A stretch of DNA of 8,355 bases, from NCBI GenBank assembly GCA_041663645.1, contig JBAYMH010000013.1:1-8355 (forward strand), read 5' to 3'. Under the pieces are notes generated by a model. It made no database searches. It had not been told where the DNA came from and saw nothing but the letters and a program-made list of their open reading frames with translations. A program made the position numbers and the translations under genes. The stretch comes from Minisyncoccus sp023229485 (GTDB lineage Bacteria; Patescibacteriota; Minisyncoccia; Minisyncoccales; Minisyncoccaceae). The number at the start of each line of letters is the position of its first letter. Positions within the stretch are counted from its first letter, which is position 1. This document shows positions 5,471-8,355 of the stretch, in pieces.

Positions 5471-5623
5471 ATGGCAAAATTCAGCGATGAATTAAGGCAA
5501 AATTTAATAGCATACTTTTTGAAGAAATACGAAGTCAGTGTTTCTGAAGAAGAGGCCGAAGAATATCTTGATTCTATCGCTGGTTTTTATTTAGCTTTAG
5601 CAAAGGATAATAAAAATGAATAA
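5471..5623 (+). CDS. Conserved-type small acidic protein (50 aa)
   Basis: This encodes 50 residues, MAKFSDELRQNLIAYFLKKY then EVSVSEEEAEEYLDSIAGFY and a short polar tail. It forms two amphipathic helices joined by a turn, like a small helix-turn-helix or dimerisation module. I recall similar 'SEEEAEEYLxSLAxxY' peptides encoded just before recombinase genes in Patescibacteria, from memory only. It lies between the attenuator-like hairpin and the 12-bp hairpin upstream of rep, in the same direction as rep and recombinase, so it is probably the first gene of that operon. There is no Shine-Dalgarno sequence. It could be a small regulator or a recombination directionality factor; nothing visible decides this. 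Confidence 0.65.
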   Translation: MAKFSDELRQNLIAYFLKKYEVSVSEEEAEEYLDSIAGFYLALAKDNKNE

Positions 5624-5625
5624 TT

Positions 5626-5654
5626 CCAATGGGGGCTTCCTTAGCCCCCATTGG
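5626..5654. other. Perfect 12-bp GC-rich hairpin, candidate Rep origin or translational switch
   Basis: CCAATGGGGGCT (5626-5637) pairs without mismatch with AGCCCCCATTGG (5643-5654) around the loop TCCTT. It is by far the strongest stem in the window, in otherwise AT-rich DNA, and lies between the 50-residue gene and rep. There is no T-run on the plus strand, so it is not a standard terminator. Six bases after it is CTTGATTACTAT, which shares ACTTGAT with the phiX174 gene A nick region. The downstream Rep is phiX174-A-like, so a rolling-circle origin is plausible. Confidence 0.5.
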
Positions 5655-5670
5655 GTTACACTTGATTACT

Positions 5671-6597
5671 ATGTCAGTTAATCAGAAAGAACAGAAGCAT
5701 TACCAAGAGTTAGTGAAAAAATTTTTCACGCCTGAAAACGAAGCGTCAGTCGATTATTATATAAAAACTGTCGGGAAAACTACTATCTGTGGAAAGAATT
5801 TGGAAATAATCTTTTGTGACCTTTTGGTTAGCGAGAAGAAGAGCAAAAAGAAGGAAAGCAAAGCTCCTAATGGTCAGAGTTTATTAATCTCAAGGAAGAA
5901 AACCGTACGCAAGGTTACGAACATTATTAATTGTAATGTCTGGCAGTGGCCCAAGAAAAATGGAAAGATGTATCCTCCGATTTTCTTGACTTTAACTTTT
6001 AATAGAGATGTTACCGATCTGAAAATTGCTAACCGCTTATTCACCGAATCAATGCAAAGATATAATTACAGACTGTTTAAGAGGAAAGAACCGATATTGC
6101 AATACGTTGCTGTTCCAGAATTTATGGAAAATGGAAGGGTCCATTACCATTGTCTGATATTTAATCTGCCATTCAGTTTCAAAAATTATGACATTGCAAA
6201 AGAGGTTTGGGGAAATGGATATGTTTGGATGAAATCGGTTTATAGTAAAACACCCTACCATTTGGCAAAGTATATGACAAAGTACCTACTAAAGGCTTGT
6301 GATGATCAGAGATTCTTCAGGAAAAGAAAATATTTCACAAGTTCCAATGTGCTTAGGCCTGTTATTATAAAAAGTTTTATGGCTTCAAAAAATATTCTTG
6401 AAGTGTTGAGAAAAACCGCACCAAGGAGATTAAAAAACGTGAAAGTCGAAGTCGATTTTGTCGGGACTGTCGACTGTTATTATTTCCATTTTAACGATAG
6501 TGAGGATATTACGGATTTATTATTGGAACTTGACCATTATACCCAAAACGTCTTACAATCTGAAATTAATAGAGAACGGGAAAAATTAAAACTATGA
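5671..6597 (+). CDS. HUH endonuclease, rolling-circle replication initiator (phiX174-A-like Rep)
   Basis: From the ATG at 5671 this encodes 308 residues. An in-frame ATG at 5629 would add 14 residues but lies inside the 12-bp hairpin, so the later start is preferred. HUH hallmarks appear in order: motif 1 FLTLTF (105-110); motif 2 GRVHYHCLIF with His158 and His160 as metal ligands and Glu150 nearby; and motif 3 YMTKYLLK with Tyr201, Lys204 and Tyr205. The two-tyrosine YxxKYxxK layout is that of phiX174 gene A (YVAKYVNK) rather than the single-tyrosine plasmid Reps. Such enzymes nick one strand, stay joined to the 5' end, and prime rolling-circle replication. No helicase domain is present, so host helicase is needed. 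The N-terminal 100 residues are Lys-rich. The stop overlaps the recombinase start by 4 bp (ATGA). Confidence 0.85.
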   Translation: MSVNQKEQKHYQELVKKFFTPENEASVDYYIKTVGKTTICGKNLEIIFCDLLVSEKKSKKKESKAPNGQSLLISRKKTVRKVTNIINCNVWQWPKKNGKMYPPIFLTLTFNRDVTDLKIANRLFTESMQRYNYRLFKRKEPILQYVAVPEFMENGRVHYHCLIFNLPFSFKNYDIAKEVWGNGYVWMKSVYSKTPYHLAKYMTKYLLKACDDQRFFRKRKYFTSSNVLRPVIIKSFMASKNILEVLRKTAPRRLKNVKVEVDFVGTVDCYYFHFNDSEDITDLLLELDHYTQNVLQSEINREREKLKL

Positions 6598-8144
6598 AAT
6601 ATATTATTTATTGCCGAAAATCTACTGAATCCGAGGACAGACAAATCCTTTCTATTGATTCTCAGGAAAAGGAGCTTTTGTCTTTGGCGACAACTAACGG
6701 CTGGTATGTTTCTAGAATTTATAAGGAAAGTAAAACAGCCAAAGAGCCTGGTAGACCAGTTTTTGAAACAATGCTTTCTTTTATAGAAAAGAGCAAGGAA
6801 GAATATTGTATCCTTGTCTGGAATCTTGACCGCTTGGCAAGGAATTCGGTTGACGGAGGAAAGATTATTTATTTGATAGATAGGAATATTATTGAAGAAA
6901 TAAGAACTCCGTCAAAATTTTTTAGGAATAATTCCGATGATAAATTCATGATGAGCCTTCTTTTCGGTTTTGCTAAAAAATATGTTGACGACTTAAGTGT
7001 TAATGTAAAAAGAGGAAACAAAGCAAAATTAGAAAAGGGCGGATGGCCTGGCTATGCCCCATTGGGATATGTTAATGACAAGGAAAAGAAATGTTTGGTT
7101 ATCGATCAAGAAAGAGCCCATTATGTTAAAAGATGTTTTGAGCTTTATTCGACTGGTAAGTATACTATTGGCGAAATGACAAAGCTGATGGAGAAAGAAG
7201 GCTTAAGAAGTCGAAACGGAATACCAGTTTGCAAAAGCAATATTGATAGGGTTTTGAAAAATACTTTTTATTACGGTTTGATGTATAAGAGTGGAAATTT
7301 TTATCAGGGAAATCACGAGCCATTAATTTCCAGAGAATTATTTGATTCGGCTCAAGCAGTTATGGAAAAGAGAGTCCATTTTAAAAAAGAAAAACACTTT
7401 TTCTCTTTGAGGGGCCTGTTCGTTTGTGCTACTTGCGGTTGCCTTTTTACTGCAAACAAGAAAAAGGGGCACGACTATTATTATTGCACCAATGGTAAAA
7501 AGATTTGTTCTGAGCATAAGCATTATATCCGTTCTGAGGATTTGGACAGCTTCATAATTTCCCTGTTCGATAAGGTAGCAGTAGATCAAGAATGGATAGA
7601 TATTGTCTATGAAGCCAGCAAGCAAAAATTAAGGCAGGACAATTTCCAAGAAATCGAGTCAAAGAAAACCCTTTTAAAACAGCTTGAGGGGGTGCAGAAA
7701 AAGCAAGCAGTACTTCTGGATGGTTTTGTATCTCAGACCACTCCAAAGTCTATTTATGCCCCTAAAATGAAAGATTTAATTGACGAGGAGATGGGCATAA
7801 AAGAAAAATTATCAGAATTTGAAGTTAAAGAGAATAAAAACGAAGCTATTTTAGACAAGGTAAGAGATGTTGTTGTTGAAGCTTCAAAAGCTAAACAAGA
7901 ATACCTTGAAGGGGATCCAGAAAAGAAAAATGATGTCGCAAATCGACTACTTTGGAACCTTTCTATCCAAAACCAAGAAATGTTGAACTATCAAGCAAAA
8001 AAGCCATTTCACATACTGCTAAATGGCTCTAAAATTGACTCAGTGTCCTGCTTGCAGGGGCGATGGGATTGGAACTTTAAAAATTATGGCGGGCTCGACC
8101 GGACTCGAACCGGCAGTCTCCTCCGTGACAGGGAGGCGCGATAA
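6594..8144 (+). CDS. Large serine recombinase (site-specific integrase)
   Basis: This encodes 516 residues. The N-terminal resolvase domain (1 to about 135) has the nucleophile Ser10 in YCRKS and the arginine-rich WNLDRLARN motif (76-84, Arg80 and Arg84). The recombinase domain (about 150-265) includes GWPGYAPLGY and the NTFYYGLMY block. A zinc ribbon follows (Cys278, Cys281, Cys298, Cys305), then a coiled coil (about 350-435), as in phage and ICE large serine integrases. It cuts all four strands at att sites and rejoins them with a 5' phosphoserine link. Translation is coupled to Rep by the ATGA overlap. The C-terminal end is unusual: residues 487-492 (LQGRWD) lie on the att core, and about the last 20 residues (NYGGLDRTRTG...) are antisense of tRNA-Asp, so the tail is chromosome-derived. 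Confidence 0.92.
   Translation: MKYIIYCRKSTESEDRQILSIDSQEKELLSLATTNGWYVSRIYKESKTAKEPGRPVFETMLSFIEKSKEEYCILVWNLDRLARNSVDGGKIIYLIDRNIIEEIRTPSKFFRNNSDDKFMMSLLFGFAKKYVDDLSVNVKRGNKAKLEKGGWPGYAPLGYVNDKEKKCLVIDQERAHYVKRCFELYSTGKYTIGEMTKLMEKEGLRSRNGIPVCKSNIDRVLKNTFYYGLMYKSGNFYQGNHEPLISRELFDSAQAVMEKRVHFKKEKHFFSLRGLFVCATCGCLFTANKKKGHDYYYCTNGKKICSEHKHYIRSEDLDSFIISLFDKVAVDQEWIDIVYEASKQKLRQDNFQEIESKKTLLKQLEGVQKKQAVLLDGFVSQTTPKSIYAPKMKDLIDEEMGIKEKLSEFEVKENKNEAILDKVRDVVVEASKAKQEYLEGDPEKKNDVANRLLWNLSIQNQEMLNYQAKKPFHILLNGSKIDSVSCLQGRWDWNFKNYGGLDRTRTGSLLRDREAR
7996..8028 (-). terminator. Hairpin inside the recombinase gene acting on the leftward tRNA transcript
   Basis: AGCCATTT (8002-8009) pairs with AAATGGCT (8021-8028) around an 11-nt loop. 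On the minus strand the stem is followed by six T residues. It lies about 60 bp beyond the 3' end of tRNA-Asp and would end the leftward tRNA transcript. Its distance and order relative to the att core resemble the hairpins in copies B and C, but the stem sequence differs with both arms changed together. Confidence 0.5.
8052..8068 (+). repeat. Cassette-end repeat copy D, putative attR core
   Basis: TTGCAGGGGCGATGGGA is identical to copy C at 3086-3102 and differs by one base from copy B. To its right the sequence switches to TTGGAACTTT, unlike the CGAACT of A, B and C, as expected where element DNA meets chromosome. It lies inside the recombinase reading frame, 18 bp from the tRNA-Asp 3' end. 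Confidence 0.65.
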
Positions 8145-8163
8145 CCAATTTCGCTACGGGCCC
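8087..8163 (-). tRNA. tRNA-Asp (GTC)
   Basis: The 77-nt minus-strand gene folds as a complete cloverleaf: acceptor GGGCCCG with CGAGCCC (one C-A mismatch), D stem GCGA/TCGC, anticodon stem CCTCC/GGAGG with loop CTGTCAC (anticodon GTC), T stem GCCGG/CCGGT with loop TTCGAGT, discriminator G. CCA is encoded, unlike the two neighbouring tRNAs. The recombinase reading frame overlaps its 3' 58 bases in antisense. Confidence 0.93.
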
Positions 8164-8178
8164 AATTATTCGTTTGTG

Positions 8179-8250
8179 TGCCAGGGATGGGGATCGAACC
8201 CATGACAACTCGCTTATGAAACGAGTGCTCTACCACTGAGCTACTCTGGC
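8179..8250 (-). tRNA. tRNA-Met (CAT), elongator type
   Basis: The 72-nt gene has acceptor GCCAGAG with CCCTGGC (one A-C mismatch), D stem GCTC/GAGC (pyrimidine 11, as in elongators), D loop AGTGGTA with the conserved GG, anticodon stem CTCGT/GCGAG with loop TTCATAA, T arm ATGGG/CCCAT with loop TTCGATC, discriminator A. CCA is not encoded. A CAT anticodon could also belong to tRNA-Ile2 (lysidine-modified), which sequence alone does not exclude. Confidence 0.88.
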
Positions 8251-8279
8251 CTGGCTCATTTCATTTCAAACAAAAAATG

Positions 8280-8350
8280 TTGCGGTTCCTAGAATTGCAC
8301 TAGGGTCTCCAGCTTATGAGACTGGCGAGGTACTACTCCTCTAAACCGCT
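8280..8350 (-). tRNA. CAT-anticodon tRNA with initiator-like features (tRNA-fMet candidate)
   Basis: The 71-nt gene has acceptor AGCGGTT with AACCGCA, leaving A1-A72 unpaired. The D stem GAGG/CCTC has A11-U24 and the anticodon loop is CTCATAA; these three traits mark bacterial initiators. The anticodon stem is CCAGT/GCTGG, so the three G-C pairs next to the loop are replaced by A-U, G-C, U-G. The D loop AGTAGTA lacks G18 and the T loop TGCAATT has G at 55, two changes in residues that normally pair. CCA is not encoded. It could be a divergent initiator or a decaying tRNA. Confidence 0.7.
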
Positions 8351-8355
8351 ATATA

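Noticed and set aside
5629..5670. Rep start at the first ATG (5629), adding 14 residues.
   Set aside because: These codons are the two arms of the 12-bp hairpin and its flank, so the reading is a by-product of the inverted repeat; the ATG at 5671 starts a more natural N-terminus. Not fully excluded.
8052..8080. Remnant of a second tRNA 3' half: minus strand GTTCCAATCCC looks like a T arm.
   Set aside because: There is no T stem partner, no upstream cloverleaf and no CCA; tRNA-Asp lies directly upstream.
8023..8205. Rightward 60-codon frame across tRNA-Asp and tRNA-Met.
   Set aside because: Its product is the usual translation of antisense tRNA (STGLEPAVSS...), overlapping real tRNA genes and the recombinase end.
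1..8355. Recoded UGA (as in Gracilibacteria/Absconditabacteria).
   Set aside because: The rep gene ends at TGA in the ATGA overlap, and the genes do not need UGA read-through to be full length.
1..8355. CRISPR array.
   Set aside because: No regularly spaced identical repeats of 24-40 bp; the repeats present are 0.4-5 kb apart and enclose genes.

Overview
The window is AT-rich DNA that reads in the standard bacterial code. It looks like an accessory island from a Candidate Phyla Radiation (Patescibacteria-type) genome or a close ecological equivalent. This rests on compact AT-rich genes, several starts without a Shine-Dalgarno sequence, and a small winged-helix-like gene, a 50-residue protein, a Rep and a large serine recombinase arranged as I recall from such genomes. 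No rRNA or housekeeping protein gene is present to prove the lineage.

Layout: (i) 3-123 is the 3' end of an insertion sequence (IS): the C-terminal tail of a DDE transposase and its terminal end. (ii) 150-4612 holds six leftward genes: two membrane proteins, a Trp-anchored repeat protein, a 70-residue protein with a near-consensus promoter and ribosome site, and a two-gene unit (N-terminal-nucleophile hydrolase of proteasome fold, then a membrane-anchored protein). Four intergenic spacers in this stretch, each just 3' of a leftward gene (near 1000, 1430, 2600 and 3090), carry versions of one repeat related to ATGGGACGAACTTAGAAC. (iii) 4662-8144 is a rightward block: winged-helix-like protein, 50-residue protein, phiX174-A-like HUH Rep, and large serine recombinase. 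Rep and recombinase overlap by 4 bp. (iv) 8087-8350 is a leftward tRNA cluster: Asp(GTC), elongator Met(CAT) and a second CAT tRNA with initiator-like traits.

How it fits together: the 17-bp core TTGCAGGGGCGATGGGA is identical at 3086 and at 8052, where it lies inside the recombinase 3' end just downstream of tRNA-Asp. It therefore probably marks attL and attR of a ~5-kb integrated element carrying the hydrolase/membrane pair as cargo plus Rep and recombinase. One-mismatch and half-site copies at 2600, 1429 and about 994 flank single genes that have no recombinase. This gives a row of small gene cassettes, each with its own 3' att-like repeat and, in the best cases, its own promoter and terminator. 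It resembles an integron in layout but is tied to a serine recombinase. The main inference of this annotation is that the array grew by repeated recombinase-mediated insertion at one site; the repeats themselves are seen directly.
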